Shown here piece after piece: positions 8,821 through 18,423 of a stretch of 45,761 bases of DNA. The DNA is taken from the NCBI GenBank assembly GCA_040755155.1, contig JBFMBP010000154.1, forward strand, positions 1 to 45,761. Reading direction: 5' to 3'. Below the pieces are notes generated by a model that was not told the DNA's origin, did not search any database, and saw nothing but the letters and a program-made list of their open reading frames with translations. Origin of the DNA: Candidatus Omnitrophota bacterium (GTDB lineage: Bacteria > Hinthialibacterota > Hinthialibacteria > Hinthialibacterales > Hinthialibacteraceae). Both the position numbers and the translations under genes were made by a program. Every line of letters begins with the position of its first letter. Position 1 is the first letter of the stretch.

Positions 8821-10986
8821 TCAGCCGCGTATTCCCTCGCCCTTTGGGAGAGGGTTAGGGTGAGGGGCGCCGCGTTTGCGGCTGCGGGGCGCGGGTTTGC
8901 TTTTGGGCGCTGGCAATTCCCTATCGATCGTTTCCATTCCCGCTTGTTCGTAGGCCATAATTTTGTCACGATAGATCGCCGCCTTTTCAAATTCCAAATT
9001 CTTCGCCGCTTCCACCATGCGGCGCTTCAATTCCGCGATAGCCTCTTTCTGCGTTTTTCCTTTGAGTTCGACCGCATCGGAAAGGCTGTAAAGCAGTTCC
9101 TCCGATTCCCGTTTCTTCGCCGACCGGGCGTCCAAAATGCTTCGTACAGATTTTTGTATGGTTTTAGGAATAATCCCATGCTTTTCGTTATAGTCAAGTT
9201 GAATCCGGCGGCGGCGTTCCATCTCCGCCAAGGCGCGCTTCATGGACTGGGTTTCCTTGTCGGCGTACATGACCACTTCCCCCGCCACATTGCGCGCCGC
9301 GCGCCCGCAGGTTTGAATCAGTGAACGCTCGTCGCGCAGAAAGCCTTCCTTATCCGCGTCGAGAATCGCCACCAGCGACACTTCGGGCAAGTCCAATCCC
9401 TCACGCAAAAGATTAATGCCAACGATAACGTCGAACTCTCCGGATCGCAGCCCTTCCAAAATTTCCGCCCGCTCCAACGTCTCCACTTGAAAATGGAGAT
9501 AGCGCACTTTGATGTTCAATTCCATCATATAATTCGACAAATCTTCCGCCATGCGCTTCGTCAGCGTCGTTACCAGACAGCGTTCGCCCCGCTCCACGCG
9601 TTCGCGGATGCGTCCGATCAGGTCGTCCACCTGGCCGGTAGCGGGACGAACGGTTACTTTCGGATCCACCAATCCTGTCGGACGAATCAATTGCTCGGCA
9701 AGGGCTTCGCTGTTTTTTAACTCCAATTCCGCCGGAGTAGCCGAGACGAATACCGCTTGGTTGACGGAAGACCAGAATTCATCGAATGAAAGCGGGCGGT
9801 TGTCCAACGCCGACGGCAAGCGGAAGCCGTAGTCCACCAAAGTTTGCTTGCGGCTGCGGTCTCCGCCCGACATGCCGCGAACCTGCGGCAGCATGATATG
9901 CGATTCGTCCACAATCATGAAATAATCGTCAGGGAAATAATCGATCAGCGTATGGGGCGGCTCTCCCGGCGAACGATTGTCGAGATGGCGCGAGTAATTT
10001 TCGATGCCCTGGCAGAATCCCGTCTCCCGCAGCATCTCCAAATCGTACATGGTGCGTTGCTCCAAACGTTGGGCTTCCAACAATTTCCCCTCCTGGCGCA
10101 GCGATTGCAGCCGTTCGCGCAATTCGACATGGATCGCCGCGATAGCTGCCTCCAGCCGTTCCGGCGCGGTAACGTAATGCTTGGCGGGATAGATCGTGAT
10201 GCGCCCCAATTCGCCGAGTACTTCGCCGGTAATGGCGTTGATTTCCAGAATGCGGTCCACATCGTCTCCCCACAATTCGATGCGGATGGGATGATCGCCG
10301 TAGCCGGGGAAAATCTCCACCACGTCGCCGCGTACGCGAAAGGTCCCGCGATGAAAATCCACGTCGTTGCGGCCGTACTGCAAGCCGACGAAGCGCCGCA
10401 GCAATTTTTGCCGGGAGATCGTTTCTCCCACGGCGATCGGCGCCACCATCTCGCGGTATTCTTCCGGCGAACCCAGGCCGTAGATGCACGAAACGGAGGC
10501 AACAATAACCACGTCGCGCCGCTCCATTAAGTTAGTGGTCGCTTCCAGACGCAGGCGCTCGATCTCTTCGTTAACGCTGGTATCCTTTTCGATAAAGATA
10601 TCCTTGGAAGGGATATAGGCTTCCGGCTGGTAGAAATCGTAGTAGGAAACGAAATAAGAAACGGCGTTATGGGGAAAAAATTCCTTGAATTCGCTGTATA
10701 ATTGCGCCGCCAACACTTTGTTATGCGAAATAACGAGCGTTGGCCGGTTCATGCGGGCGATGACGTTGGCCATAGTGAACGTCTTGCCGCTGCCGGTTAC
10801 GCCGACGAGAGTCTGGAATTTCTTCCGGCTTTCCAATCCTGCGATCAGTTTTTCGATGGCTTGCGGCTGATCTCCGGTAGGTTGATAATCGGCCACCAGT
10901 TGAAAGGGAATCTGTTTGACGCCCAAAGCCTCGCGCCGCTCGGCGCTCTCGTTCATGGCGATTATTTTCTTGATATTCGAAACCAT
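8821..10986 (-). CDS. uvrB: Excinuclease ABC subunit B
   Basis: A 721-residue damage-verifying helicase of nucleotide excision repair, which loads onto DNA with UvrA and recruits UvrC. Visible: Walker A GVTGSGKT (62-69), the damage-clamping beta-hairpin region with [15 protein letters not shown], the DESH box (360-363), helicase motifs [11 protein letters not shown] and QTCGRAARN, and the C-terminal UVR motif ([13 protein letters not shown]). The usual HSDID-like segment in the helicase core reads HFQVE here, and QTIGRAARN reads QTCGRAARN; both are mild departures. The C-terminus is extended by a translated REP element. A second in-frame ATG at 10956 is a possible start; neither has a convincing ribosome-binding site. 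Confidence 0.97.
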   Translation of the reverse strand: MVSNIKKIIAMNESAERREALGVKQIPFQLVADYQPTGDQPQAIEKLIAGLESRKKFQTLVGVTGSGKTFTMANVIARMNRPTLVISHNKVLAAQLYSEFKEFFPHNAVSYFVSYYDFYQPEAYIPSKDIFIEKDTSVNEEIERLRLEATTNLMERRDVVIVASVSCIYGLGSPEEYREMVAPIAVGETISRQKLLRRFVGLQYGRNDVDFHRGTFRVRGDVVEIFPGYGDHPIRIELWGDDVDRILEINAITGEVLGELGRITIYPAKHYVTAPERLEAAIAAIHVELRERLQSLRQEGKLLEAQRLEQRTMYDLEMLRETGFCQGIENYSRHLDNRSPGEPPHTLIDYFPDDYFMIVDESHIMLPQVRGMSGGDRSRKQTLVDYGFRLPSALDNRPLSFDEFWSSVNQAVFVSATPAELELKNSEALAEQLIRPTGLVDPKVTVRPATGQVDDLIGRIRERVERGERCLVTTLTKRMAEDLSNYMMELNIKVRYLHFQVETLERAEILEGLRSGEFDVIVGINLLREGLDLPEVSLVAILDADKEGFLRDERSLIQTCGRAARNVAGEVVMYADKETQSMKRALAEMERRRRIQLDYNEKHGIIPKTIQKSVRSILDARSAKKRESEELLYSLSDAVELKGKTQKEAIAELKRRMVEAAKNLEFEKAAIYRDKIMAYEQAGMETIDRELPAPKSKPAPRSRKRGAPHPNPLPKGEGIRG
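8833..8866. repeat. 34-bp REP element inside the 3' end of uvrB
   Basis: By eye this 34-base element is identical, in reverse orientation, to 34096-34129 in the same window. It consists of a CCCTCACCCTAACCC arm and a partly complementary arm. In uvrB it is translated as [11 protein letters not shown] near the C-terminus, a peptide familiar from REP read-through. It also lies just upstream of the FG-GAP gene start. Confidence 0.85.
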
Positions 10987-11385
10987 CGAAGACCGCCCGC
11001 TGGATTGGATTAGGATTCGTTTCTCCTATTGTAGCGAGGATTTAGGGGAACGCAAAATGGGCTGCGGATTCAATCGAGATTAAGATAATTACGACGGTTC
11101 GTTCTCAGAAAGATATAAAAAAACGGATGAGCCGGATAGAATGGGAACTATCTCTTGACTCATCCTGTTGTAGGAGAAAAGGAGAACGAAAAGACTTTTT
11201 GGGGTAAAGATACTTTCGTTCCTGATATCTGTTATTCCAATATATCGCATAATTTTCAAAATGAACGGAGTTTTTTTTGATTTTTCAGCGTCCTAATAGA
11301 TCATCTTATATTAACTCATTGATATCCAATAAGTTAATCAATAAAACTTCTTCCCTTTATTTATTCCATACGCCGTAAATTCATT
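10987..11385. other. Intergenic region between ispF and uvrB
   Basis: About 400 bases without a gene. It holds one clear minus-strand terminator (listed separately) and an AT-rich tract at 11220-11360. The uvrB promoter should lie near 10990-11110, but I see no confident -35/-10 pair or LexA-type box. Confidence 0.5.
11117..11165 (-). terminator. Rho-independent terminator, minus strand
   Basis: Read on the minus strand, GGATGAG pairs with CTCATCC. An inner GATAG/CTATC stem lies within, and a run of seven T follows the last C-G. It lies about 220 bases after the ispF stop and before uvrB, so it would end ispF transcription and separate the two units. Confidence 0.75.
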
Positions 11386-11871
11386 TTACCCTTCATGGAA
11401 TAACAAGATGGTTGCAATTGCCAATAACCCTTTTTCCGGCGGGAAAAGAACGTGTTCCGTGCGCGTGGCTTTCACGCTGACCTCGTTTTCGGTTACGCCC
11501 AGAACTGGGGCAAGGCTGCGGCGGATTTTCTTGATATGCGGCGCCATTTTGGGAAAATCGGCCACGATCGTACAATCCACATTGCCCACGCTATATCCGG
11601 CGTCGTGCGCCAGCGTCATAACGGCGCGCAGCATTTCCAGGCTATTGGCGTCTTTGAAACGGGGATCGGTATCGGGAAAATGCAGCCCAATGTCGCCCAA
11701 GGCCAAGGCGCCCAAGACGGCGTCGATAATGGCATGGGTAAGCGCGTCGGCGTCGGAATGGCCCAATAAACCCTGCTCATGGGGAATTTCTACGCCGCCG
11801 AGAACTAACCGCCGTCCATCTTGCCAAGCATGTAAATCGAAGCCATAACCGATTCGGTAAGGATTTTTCAT
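11386..11871 (-). CDS. ispF: 2-C-methyl-D-erythritol 2,4-cyclodiphosphate synthase
   Basis: A 161-residue enzyme of the MEP isoprenoid pathway that forms the cyclic diphosphate with release of CMP. The start at 11871 has an AGGGAG site 8 bases upstream. The longer frame from 12045 only translates an intergenic repeat. The metal-site segments GYGFDLH and GHSDADALTHAI are intact, as are HFPDTDP and VDCTIVADFPKM. The C-terminal segment is unusual: the common KATTTE...GFTGRGEG is replaced by KATRTEHVLFPPEKG, so the CDP-contacting region has diverged. Overall length is normal. No ispD is adjacent. Confidence 0.93.
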   Translation of the reverse strand: MKNPYRIGYGFDLHAWQDGRRLVLGGVEIPHEQGLLGHSDADALTHAIIDAVLGALALGDIGLHFPDTDPRFKDANSLEMLRAVMTLAHDAGYSVGNVDCTIVADFPKMAPHIKKIRRSLAPVLGVTENEVSVKATRTEHVLFPPEKGLLAIATILLFHEG

Positions 11872-11922
11872 TTTTTTATTCTCCCTGACATTGTTTGCAT
11901 CTAAAAAAGGAGCCTCTTGAAC

Positions 11923-12034
11923 GGGTGGCAAGGGCAAAGTCGTTTTTGCCCTTGAATAATGTTGTATTAATTCAACGGTAGAAAAAATTTCTCTCACATA
12001 ATCAAGGGCAAATAAAACCTTGCCCTTGCCACCC
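11923..12034. repeat. MITE-like inverted pair of CAAGGGCA hairpins
   Basis: Two ~33-base arms (11923-11955 and 12002-12034) are near-exact reverse complements. Each arm is itself a small hairpin of CAAGGGCA-type and TGCCCTTG-type segments, and each has a GGGTGGC outer edge. The ~46 bases between are AT-rich. Single copies of the same hairpin occur at 13377 and 27783. The arrangement resembles a short non-autonomous mobile repeat such as a BIME or MITE. It lies between the dehydratase gene and ispF. Confidence 0.7.
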
Positions 12035-12137
12035 GACCCACCCAACAGTTCTGAAACTCAAAAGGCGAGTAGAACGCATTTCGTAACTCATTGAATTTCT
12101 TTTACTAACCACTCGTCACTCGTCACTATTTTCAGAA

Positions 12138-13340
12138 TTACCAATCTACAACCGATCCGTCATCGGCGTCGTAGGTTTCTGGATTTTCCCAATTATGGCC
12201 GATTTTATCCGCCAATGCCTCTTCGTCCAACTCAATGCCCAAACCAGGGCCGGTAGGTAAGGCGACGTATCCATTTTCGATTTTAAACGGCTGCTTGATA
12301 TAACCCTCGCCCAGCGATGCTTGCTCCTGGCAGAGGAAATTGGGAATCGACGCCGCGAGTTGCAGTCCCGCCGCCAGCGAGATAGGGCCAAGTGGATTAT
12401 GCGGCGCAATAGCGGCGTAGTACGCTTCCGCCATGCCCGCAATCAACCGCGCTTCGGTTATTCCACCCGCGTGGCATAGATCGGGTTGAAGAATGCTGGC
12501 CGCGCCCTTCTCCAAAATCTCGCGGAATCCCCATTTGGTGAAGATCCGCTCTCCCGTGGCGATGGGAAGATGCGTCTCGCGAGCGATTTCCGCCATGACG
12601 TCCACGTTCTGGCATTGGACAGGTTCCTCAATGAACATCGGCTGATAGGGTTCCAGCGCTTTGATGAGCAGCTTGGCCGTTTGCGGCGAGATGGCGCCGT
12701 GAAAATCGATGGCGATGTCAATGTCCTGCCCCGCCGCTTCCCGCAATTCGGCGAAGCGTTGCGCCGCCCGGTCGATGAAGCCTTTCGTCTCTACGATACG
12801 GGCTGGACGGTCATGAAAAACACCGGTTTTGAACGAGGTGAATCCCTTGTCGATTCCTTTCTTAATATCAATGTCAGTGCTGGCGCGTCCATAGACCTTC
12901 ATACGCTCCCGCGTTGGTCCGCCCAAGAGTTCATAAACGGGAACGCCCAGCGCTTTGCCCTTGATATCCCATAACGCCTGATCGATGCCGCTGAGGGCGC
13001 TGGTTAAAATCGGCCCCCCTCGGTAAAACGCATGGCGGTAGATCGCCTGCCAATGATGAACTACGCGGCGCGGATCCTGCCCGACAAGATAAGGCGCAAT
13101 CTCCTCGATCGCCGTCGCGCAAGTTTTGGCGCGTCCTTCCGTGATCGGCTCGCCTAAGCCGGTAATCCCGGCGTTGGTGTGAATTTTCAAAAACAGCCAG
13201 CGCGGGTGTACTAAAAACGTTTCCAACTTGGTGATTTTCAGCGCATCCTTCGCTTCCGCCCGGCGGGATGCGTCCAGCAAAACGCCCAACCCCGCCGCCG
13301 CTTTCATCGCTGATCGTCTGGATAATGTACTTTTTTTCAT
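12138..13340 (-). CDS. Tat-exported galactonate-dehydratase-like enolase-superfamily enzyme
   Basis: A 400-residue enzyme. The start at 13340 has AGGTGA just upstream. The N-terminus carries a twin-arginine motif (SRRSAM, R8-R9) and a hydrophobic stretch, predicting folded export. The body is a mandelate racemase/muconate lactonizing barrel with metal ligands D212, E238 and E264 and general acid/base histidines H214 and H314. These five positions equal the E. coli D-galactonate dehydratase residues I recall (183, 209, 235, 185, 285) plus a constant 29, so the domain aligns without gaps through the active site and the offset matches the signal peptide. The likely role is dehydration of a sugar acid in the periplasm; the exact substrate is uncertain. 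No transporter or aldolase partner is adjacent. Confidence 0.88.
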   Translation of the reverse strand: MKKSTLSRRSAMKAAAGLGVLLDASRRAEAKDALKITKLETFLVHPRWLFLKIHTNAGITGLGEPITEGRAKTCATAIEEIAPYLVGQDPRRVVHHWQAIYRHAFYRGGPILTSALSGIDQALWDIKGKALGVPVYELLGGPTRERMKVYGRASTDIDIKKGIDKGFTSFKTGVFHDRPARIVETKGFIDRAAQRFAELREAAGQDIDIAIDFHGAISPQTAKLLIKALEPYQPMFIEEPVQCQNVDVMAEIARETHLPIATGERIFTKWGFREILEKGAASILQPDLCHAGGITEARLIAGMAEAYYAAIAPHNPLGPISLAAGLQLAASIPNFLCQEQASLGEGYIKQPFKIENGYVALPTGPGLGIELDEEALADKIGHNWENPETYDADDGSVVDW

Positions 13341-13674
13341 AGGATCACCTTTTGTTGCTAAATCGGATCGGGAACATTCAAGGGCAGAAACCACCTTGCC
13401 CTTGGATCCCGGCTAACTTGGCAAACTAATTGATATCTAAATTTCTATCCTTGCTTTCAATGGAATCATAGAACAAAACTACACAAAAGCATATTTGCAT
13501 ATCAGAGACCGAGTCATAATTTCTCCTTGAACTGATGAGTATCGATTTGCGGAGCGAGAGTAGGATTTTGTTGGATTGCAATTTAATCCGAAGTTCCCTC
13601 CCTCAAAAGTCATAAGTGTATAATACTCTAAGAGATAAGCCCAAATGGGAGGTTAATTACTGGGTACTAAAGCG
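13341..13674. other. Intergenic region upstream of the dehydratase gene
   Basis: About 330 bases. It contains one dispersed CAAGGGCA hairpin (13377-13404), the ribosome-binding site of the dehydratase gene next to 13341, and an AT-rich tract. No confident promoter was found. Confidence 0.4.
13377..13404. repeat. Single CAAGGGCA hairpin repeat
   Basis: TTCAAGGGCAGAAA followed after a few bases by CCTTGCCCTTG. This is nearly the same sequence as at 27783-27810 and as the arms at 11923-12034. Confidence 0.7.
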
Positions 13675-13914
13675 CTACAAGGGAACGCGAAGCAAATCCA
13701 GCGCGCCTTGTTGCAGCGGATTGGGTTGAGTGATTTTCTCAAAAGCCGGTATCGACGGATCCTTGGATTGCAAGCGGTTGTTTAAAATGGTGGCGAGGTT
13801 TTTCAGCAAACTCTGAAAACATAGAACCGGCATCCCATCTTCCGTGATTTTCTTCCGAAGTGATATAGAAGAATGGCCGCATGGCAAAATCGCAAAACCG
13901 TTTCTATCTCGCAT
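13675..13914 (-). pseudogene. Possible transposase C-terminal remnant
   Basis: A 79-codon open frame that also stays open upstream of its ATG towards the ruvA end. The last 45 residues (LLKNLATILNNRL... then ITQPNPLQQGALDLLRV) resemble the C-terminus of IS4/IS1634-type DDE transposases as I recall it, which commonly ends in T-x-P-x-x-x-Q-x-x-A-L-x-L-L. Nothing resembling the catalytic domain is present and no inverted repeats were found, so it would be a decayed end fragment stranded downstream of ruvA. Alternatively it is a chance frame. Confidence 0.4.
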
Positions 13915-13958
13915 AGGAATCGATGATAATTTCAGAAGCTTGCGAGAACTGGGATTTA

Positions 13959-14570
13959 TCAGGCGGCTCCTTGCCGATGCCTTAATCCCTCTTTAATTAA
14001 ATCAGGCGTTTGCGCTTGATCTCCCAGACGTTGTACGGCGGCGAGGATGGCGCGTTGGGCTTCAAGCGGCTTGCATCCTAAAGCGATCAGCGCTTCTTCC
14101 GCCTCTATAATGTTTGCATTGCGAGGTCCGATTTTGCGAGTCTCCGTTCCCGCCGGAACCAGGAAAAGAGGATGGGATATTCCCTTAAGTTCGAAAAGCA
14201 GCCGGTCCGCTCTCTTCTTTCCTATTCCGGGAACCTGGCACAGCAGCGCCGCTTCCCCTTTTTGCACCGCTTCCGCCAATCGAGAGATGGGCAGATGGGA
14301 TAGAATATCCAAGGCGACCTTCGCTCCGACGCCGCTTACGCCCATCAGGATTTGAAACGCTTCCCGTTCTTCTTCGGAAGCGAAGCCATAGAGCCGGATA
14401 TCGTCTTCGCGAAAATAGAGATGAGTGAACAAGGTCGCCGGCTCGCCGGCGGAGGGGAGTTCGCGGTACGTGGAAAGTGGGATTAAAACGTGATATCCCA
14501 CGCCGCCTATATCAATAGTAGCGGAATTTTCCCGCTTAGCCCTTAAGATGCCGGAAAGATAGGCGATCAT
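13959..14570 (-). CDS. ruvA: Holliday junction branch migration protein RuvA
   Basis: A 203-residue protein that binds four-way junctions as a tetramer and loads the RuvB motor. The N-terminal OB fold (MIAYLSGILRAKRENSATID) is followed by two helix-hairpin-helix segments (LMGVSGVGAKVALDIL and LCQVPGIGKKRADRLLFEL). The C-terminal RuvB-interacting three-helix domain (AEEALIALGCKPLEAQRAI) comes after a flexible linker. GGAG lies 8 bases before the ATG. It starts 14 bases after ruvC ends, so the two are co-transcribed. ruvB, often next, is absent; the transposase-like remnant occupies that place. Confidence 0.96.
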   Translation of the reverse strand: MIAYLSGILRAKRENSATIDIGGVGYHVLIPLSTYRELPSAGEPATLFTHLYFREDDIRLYGFASEEEREAFQILMGVSGVGAKVALDILSHLPISRLAEAVQKGEAALLCQVPGIGKKRADRLLFELKGISHPLFLVPAGTETRKIGPRNANIIEAEEALIALGCKPLEAQRAILAAVQRLGDQAQTPDLIKEGLRHRQGAA

Positions 14571-14584
14571 CGCGTCGTCTCCGA

Positions 14585-15103
14585 TTATCTTCTCAATTCT
14601 TGCAGCAATTGTAGAACGTCTTTGGAGTGAACATAGGTTAAGGCGGCCGCTAGCGCGTCGGCGGCGTGATCCGGTTCGGGAATATGGGACATGGAGAGAA
14701 GAATCTGCATCATTTTTTGCACCTGTTCTTTGCTCGCTCGCCCTTGGCCGGTAATGGCGGATTTGATTTCCGCAGGACTATATTCCGACATGGGCAAAGC
14801 GTGGCGGGCGCCGGCGACGATGACCGCTCCCCGCGCCTGGCCCATGCTCAAAGCAATGGAAACGTTTTTGCAGTAGATGAGTTTTTCGAAAACCATGCGA
14901 TCCGGCTTATATTTTTCGATCAATTCTTCCACGCCGGTGAAAATAGTAAATAAACGTTCGGGGAAACTTTGGCGGGGATTGGTTTTGATGGCGCCGTAAT
15001 CGACCATTTTGGCTTGGCGGCCTGCGGCGTCGATAACGCCAAATCCTACCGCCTGGAGGCCGGGATCGATGCCAAGGATGCGTTCGATTCGCTGCTTCGT
15101 CAT
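14585..15103 (-). CDS. ruvC: Crossover junction endodeoxyribonuclease RuvC
   Basis: A 172-residue Holliday-junction resolvase. The start at 15103 gives the normal family length; the long upstream frame to 15511 overlaps yebC and is spurious. Catalytic residues are D13 (in GIDPGL), E73 (in VFEKLIYCKN), H146 and D149 (in DHAADALAAALT). The H-x-x-D pair matches the Thermus-type active site rather than the E. coli D-x-x-D form. No strong ribosome-binding site is visible. It lies between yebC and ruvA in the common yebC-ruvC-ruvA order. Confidence 0.95.
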   Translation of the reverse strand: MTKQRIERILGIDPGLQAVGFGVIDAAGRQAKMVDYGAIKTNPRQSFPERLFTIFTGVEELIEKYKPDRMVFEKLIYCKNVSIALSMGQARGAVIVAGARHALPMSEYSPAEIKSAITGQGRASKEQVQKMMQILLSMSHIPEPDHAADALAAALTYVHSKDVLQLLQELRR

Positions 15104-15184
15104 GAAATCGTTGAATAAATCCAGCGCCGCCAGATTCGGAAACGCCAAGCTATCCGCATTCTTAATATTGCAGGAAGAAACAAT

Positions 15185-15212
15185 GGGAGGGCGCGTTGCG
15201 TCGCGCCCTCTC
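15185..15212. repeat. Strong GC hairpin between yebC and ruvC
   Basis: GAGGGCGCG and CGCGCCCTC form a 9-bp perfect stem, extended by a G-T and a G-C pair, around the 6-base loop TTGCGT. On the minus (transcribed) strand only a weak T-rich tail follows (CCATTGTTTCTT). It may attenuate read-through from yebC into ruvCA or stabilise an mRNA end. A REP-type palindrome is the alternative. Confidence 0.5.
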
Positions 15213-15276
15213 CTAATTTTATTTAAACAAAAAAGAGGCGTTTTGAATAGATCAAGGCGGGAATGATCCCGTAAGA

Positions 15277-16020
15277 TTACATTCTCTCGAAAACTTCGTC
15301 CGGGATGTCGAAATTGGCGTAAACGTTTTGAACGTCGTCGTTGTCTTCGATGGCTTCCATCAGTTTGAGCATGGTTTCCGCCGGTTTTCCCTCCAAAGCG
15401 ACCGTGTTTTCCGGGACGCGGGTGAGCGTGGCGCTGGTGGGAGTATATCCTTTGCTTTCGAGGGCTTCCTTGACGATTTGCAACTCTTCGGGAGCGGTGA
15501 ATATGATGCAAACGCCGTCGTCGAATTGAACGTCGTCCGCGCCGGCTTCGATGGCGGCTTCCATGATTTCTTCTTCGTTCAGATTCTCCCCTTCGAGCGT
15601 AATCTGCCCTTTCCGCTTGAACATCCAGGCGACGCTGCCCGATTCGCCCAGGTTTCCGCCGTATTTTCCGAACATGTGCCGGATTTCGGCGGTAACGCGG
15701 TTTTTGTTATCCGTCAATACGTTGATATACACCGCCACGCCGCCGGGACCATACCCTTCATAGGTCGCTTCTTCGTAGCTGACGCCGGGGAGTTCGCCCG
15801 TTCCTTTTTTAATCGCTTTGTCGATATTAGCGTTGGGCATATTGGCGCCCTTGGCGGCGTCCAGCGCCGTGCGCAGGCGTGGATTGGAACCGGGGTCTCC
15901 GCCTCCCAAGCGGGCGGCGATGGTGATTTCTTTGATGAGTTTCGTGAAAATTTTCCCCCGCTGGGCGTCGATCTTCGCTTTTTTGTGTTTGATCGTACTC
16001 CATTTAGAGTGACCTGACAT
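15277..16020 (-). CDS. yebC: YebC/PmpR/TACO1-family protein
   Basis: A 247-residue member of a universal family. It begins with the signature [20 protein letters not shown] and includes [14 protein letters not shown], then a central IKKGTGE and [18 protein letters not shown]. The length is typical. Members have been described as DNA-binding regulators (PmpR) and as translation factors that relieve ribosome stalling (TACO1, some YebC). An AAGGA site precedes the ATG. It is the first gene of the yebC-ruvC-ruvA run; 173 bases including a strong hairpin separate it from ruvC. Confidence 0.95.
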   Translation of the reverse strand: MSGHSKWSTIKHKKAKIDAQRGKIFTKLIKEITIAARLGGGDPGSNPRLRTALDAAKGANMPNANIDKAIKKGTGELPGVSYEEATYEGYGPGGVAVYINVLTDNKNRVTAEIRHMFGKYGGNLGESGSVAWMFKRKGQITLEGENLNEEEIMEAAIEAGADDVQFDDGVCIIFTAPEELQIVKEALESKGYTPTSATLTRVPENTVALEGKPAETMLKLMEAIEDNDDVQNVYANFDIPDEVFERM

Positions 16021-16207
16021 CTTCTTGTTCCTTGTAATTCCGTTTGCTTGGATAAATTAAACTCAAGGGCCGGTAGCCCTTCCCCGATTGGCGGGCTAGT
16101 ATATCTCAAACTTAACATTATACAACCATCAAATTTACCAGAATAGAGTCGTCCCTATTTCGCAACGCGAAAAAAATCGAATTTCATTCTCGAGGGCTTC
16201 GTTCTTA

Positions 16208-17686
16208 ATGAATACCCCTAAAAATTATTCCAGAAGCATTGCATTGGCGTTGTTTCTTTTAACGATGGGCGTTTATCTCTGTCTATCGCCCGCCCATTTT
16301 CTTACGACTCCCGACGAGGAGATCAATCTCCGCACGACGCTTTCTCTAGTAGAGGGGAAATGGGGAGCCATTCCTCCCCTCGAAGGTTTTGCCTCCAAAA
16401 AGGGAGCGGATGGAAAAGAATACGCCCAATACGGTTTGGGGCTTCCACTCGCCGCCGCGCCCTGGGGACTCATCGGCAAGGCGTTTGACCCTGGCGCCGC
16501 CGATCGCAACCGGTTGGACGCCGTGCGAGAGGGGGAGAAGGCGGGAACGATTTTCTTGCGCTGGTGGATGACGGTTTTCACGATGCTGATTTCCTCCTCA
16601 ACCGTCGTTTTGTTTAATTCCATTTTACGCCATTTAGGGTTGAACCTATCCCGTTCGATTTTCTTTACCCTGCTTTTAGCTTTTGGGACAATGGTTTGGC
16701 CGCATGGAAGGACGTTTTTTACGGAGCCGTTGACGGCTTTTTGTCTGATGGCGGCGATGGCATGTTTTCTTAAAAGCCGAAACGCTATCCGTACTACGGG
16801 TTGGATTTTTCTCGCAGGTCTTTTTTGGGCGTATGCGCTTTTCACTCGCCTGGATGCGCTCGTTACTCTGCCCGCAGCGTTTTGGCTTCTTTGCATAACG
16901 GTTGAAGACGGACGGATTCGTTTTCGTTTTTCTTTGATGCGAATAGCGTTTTTTTCCATTCCCTTCCTAGTCGCCGCCGCCGCCATCGCTGGATATAACG
17001 TTTCTCGTTTTGGGGCGATTCTATCGACGGGGTATGAAGACCAACCGGAAAAAGTCCGATTCATAACGCCTTTGCTTGTCGGATTGCACGGATTTTTATT
17101 GTCTCCGGGCCGGAGTTTATTCGTCTACTCTCCGCCTCTGATTTTCTCCGTTATTGGATTCGGCAAACTCTGGAAGCGCGACGCCTGGTTGTTCGGGGGA
17201 ATCGCGCTGCTCTGCGCAGGATATTTAGGGGCCATGTCGAAATGGCAGAATTGGGCGGGCGGCTACGATTGGGGGCCGCGCCATATCTACCAGATAACAC
17301 CTTTTCTGATGATCGCGGCGTCAATGGCTTTCTTGGACAAACCGCTTTTTAACACTTCTGGGAAGCGAATCGCCTGGATGTTGTTCCTCTTTTTCTCGGT
17401 TTTCGTTCAAATCCTCGGTTTAGCTGCGGATCCGATGATTGTCATTAAATCGGTGATCTATCCCTGGCCTGCGGCTTTGCATCCCTACATCATGCAATTT
17501 ACGATTTATTTGCCGCATTTTTCCGCGCCGGTTCTGCATTGGTTTTGGTTAGTGAAGCATGGCCCCGATCTTCTGATATTCACCTTATCCCCCTCATTAA
17601 AGGCGGGCTTGTTAATCCCCGCCGTAGCGGCTGGATGGGGGATTTGGACTCTTGTCTCAAAGAATGCCGATGATTCAAGGGGATGA
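16208..17686 (+). CDS. GT-C-like polytopic membrane protein, putative glycosyltransferase
   Basis: A 492-residue protein with about eleven to twelve hydrophobic segments. After the first helix comes a loop with Thr-Pro-Asp-Glu-Glu (TTPDEEINLRTTLSL), the position where PMT/ArnT-type GT-C enzymes keep their acidic catalytic motif. A long loop with YAQYGLGLPLAAAPWGLIGKAF follows, and a later WGPRHIYQITPFLM before a helix resembles the R-x-x-x-P region of such enzymes. It would transfer a sugar from a lipid carrier to a periplasmic acceptor, but donor and acceptor are unknown. It is divergent from yebC, with 187 bases between them. Predicted from topology and motif only. Confidence 0.6.
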   Translation: MNTPKNYSRSIALALFLLTMGVYLCLSPAHFLTTPDEEINLRTTLSLVEGKWGAIPPLEGFASKKGADGKEYAQYGLGLPLAAAPWGLIGKAFDPGAADRNRLDAVREGEKAGTIFLRWWMTVFTMLISSSTVVLFNSILRHLGLNLSRSIFFTLLLAFGTMVWPHGRTFFTEPLTAFCLMAAMACFLKSRNAIRTTGWIFLAGLFWAYALFTRLDALVTLPAAFWLLCITVEDGRIRFRFSLMRIAFFSIPFLVAAAAIAGYNVSRFGAILSTGYEDQPEKVRFITPLLVGLHGFLLSPGRSLFVYSPPLIFSVIGFGKLWKRDAWLFGGIALLCAGYLGAMSKWQNWAGGYDWGPRHIYQITPFLMIAASMAFLDKPLFNTSGKRIAWMLFLFFSVFVQILGLAADPMIVIKSVIYPWPAALHPYIMQFTIYLPHFSAPVLHWFWLVKHGPDLLIFTLSPSLKAGLLIPAVAAGWGIWTLVSKNADDSRG

Positions 17687-18423
17687 AATAGAGATGCGCG
17701 TTATTTGTTTCCGTTCCGTGTTTTTTTAACGATTAATGTCGTTTAGTATTGCGGGAATGGCTTCTCTAGTTTTTTCGATTTTTGTAATCGGTAGTCTTAA
17801 AACCTCATGTTACGCGCTCTGGGAGTGCGGACGTCTCGTCCGCAAGTTGGAGCAGCCTATCCAACGCAGCGCATAGGTTTTATTTTTCGTTGCGTTTTCG
17901 AATCGCGAAATCGCGAAATGGCTCGAATTCCACGAAAATTTTGAATCGCGGATATCGCGGATTCTTTGGGATTTCATGGATAAATCTTTCTCACAAAGCG
18001 ATTCCTTACATCGAATGTGGTTCTTTTCTTTTTTTCGCGTTTTTCTTTTTTTTTCGTGGTTTCGTGATTCAAACGACGAGGAAAAGAGATTCTTTTAATT
18101 TTCTCTAGCGTGTAACAAGAGTTAAAACATTGAATTCTGAAATGTGGAATAAGATTCGCTTAATAGAAAAAGAAGGATTTCAATCATTTTAAAGAGATAT
18201 CAAGAATATGAATTCTTTTTAAATCCAAGACGCTTGTTAATAGGAATGGTAAAATCCTCGTAAGTGTTTTAGTAGGAAGATGTTGCGTTGATTTACTTCC
18301 TGATGGCCAGAGAAAAAAACGATTGGATTTCGGCGGGTCGATTCACTCATTGTATTGGGGGATTTGATCTGATTAAGAATAATATTTGGGTGAAATCACC
18401 CACATAAGACAGGAGGAAAGAAT
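17687..18423. other. Long non-coding region upstream of the cytochrome gene
   Basis: About 740 bases with no credible gene. A perfect 8-bp hairpin with a 3-base loop lies at 17826-17844 (TGCGGACG-TCT-CGTCCGCA). From 17889 to 18075 there is an unusual tract of repeated AATCGCG, TCGCGAAAT and TTTCGTG-like words and T-runs, resembling degenerate intergenic repeats. An AGGAGG ribosome-binding site at 18411-18416 serves the cytochrome start. An open frame at 17890-18108 is rejected as chance. Confidence 0.5.

Noticed and set aside
8793-8990. An upstream extension of the FG-GAP protein to the ATG at 8990
   Set aside because: The extra 66 codons lie inside uvrB and translate a REP element; the ATG at 8792 leads straight into a signal-like segment.
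11872-12045. An N-terminal extension of ispF
   Set aside because: It translates the CAAGGGCA inverted repeat, while the ATG at 11871 has a good ribosome-binding site and normal family length.
15104-15511. An N-terminal extension of ruvC
   Set aside because: It overlaps yebC and is Arg/His-rich in the manner of a shadow frame.
17890-18108. A 72-residue plus-strand open frame
   Set aside because: It lies in a T-rich low-complexity tract, lacks a ribosome-binding site and contains a poly-Phe run.
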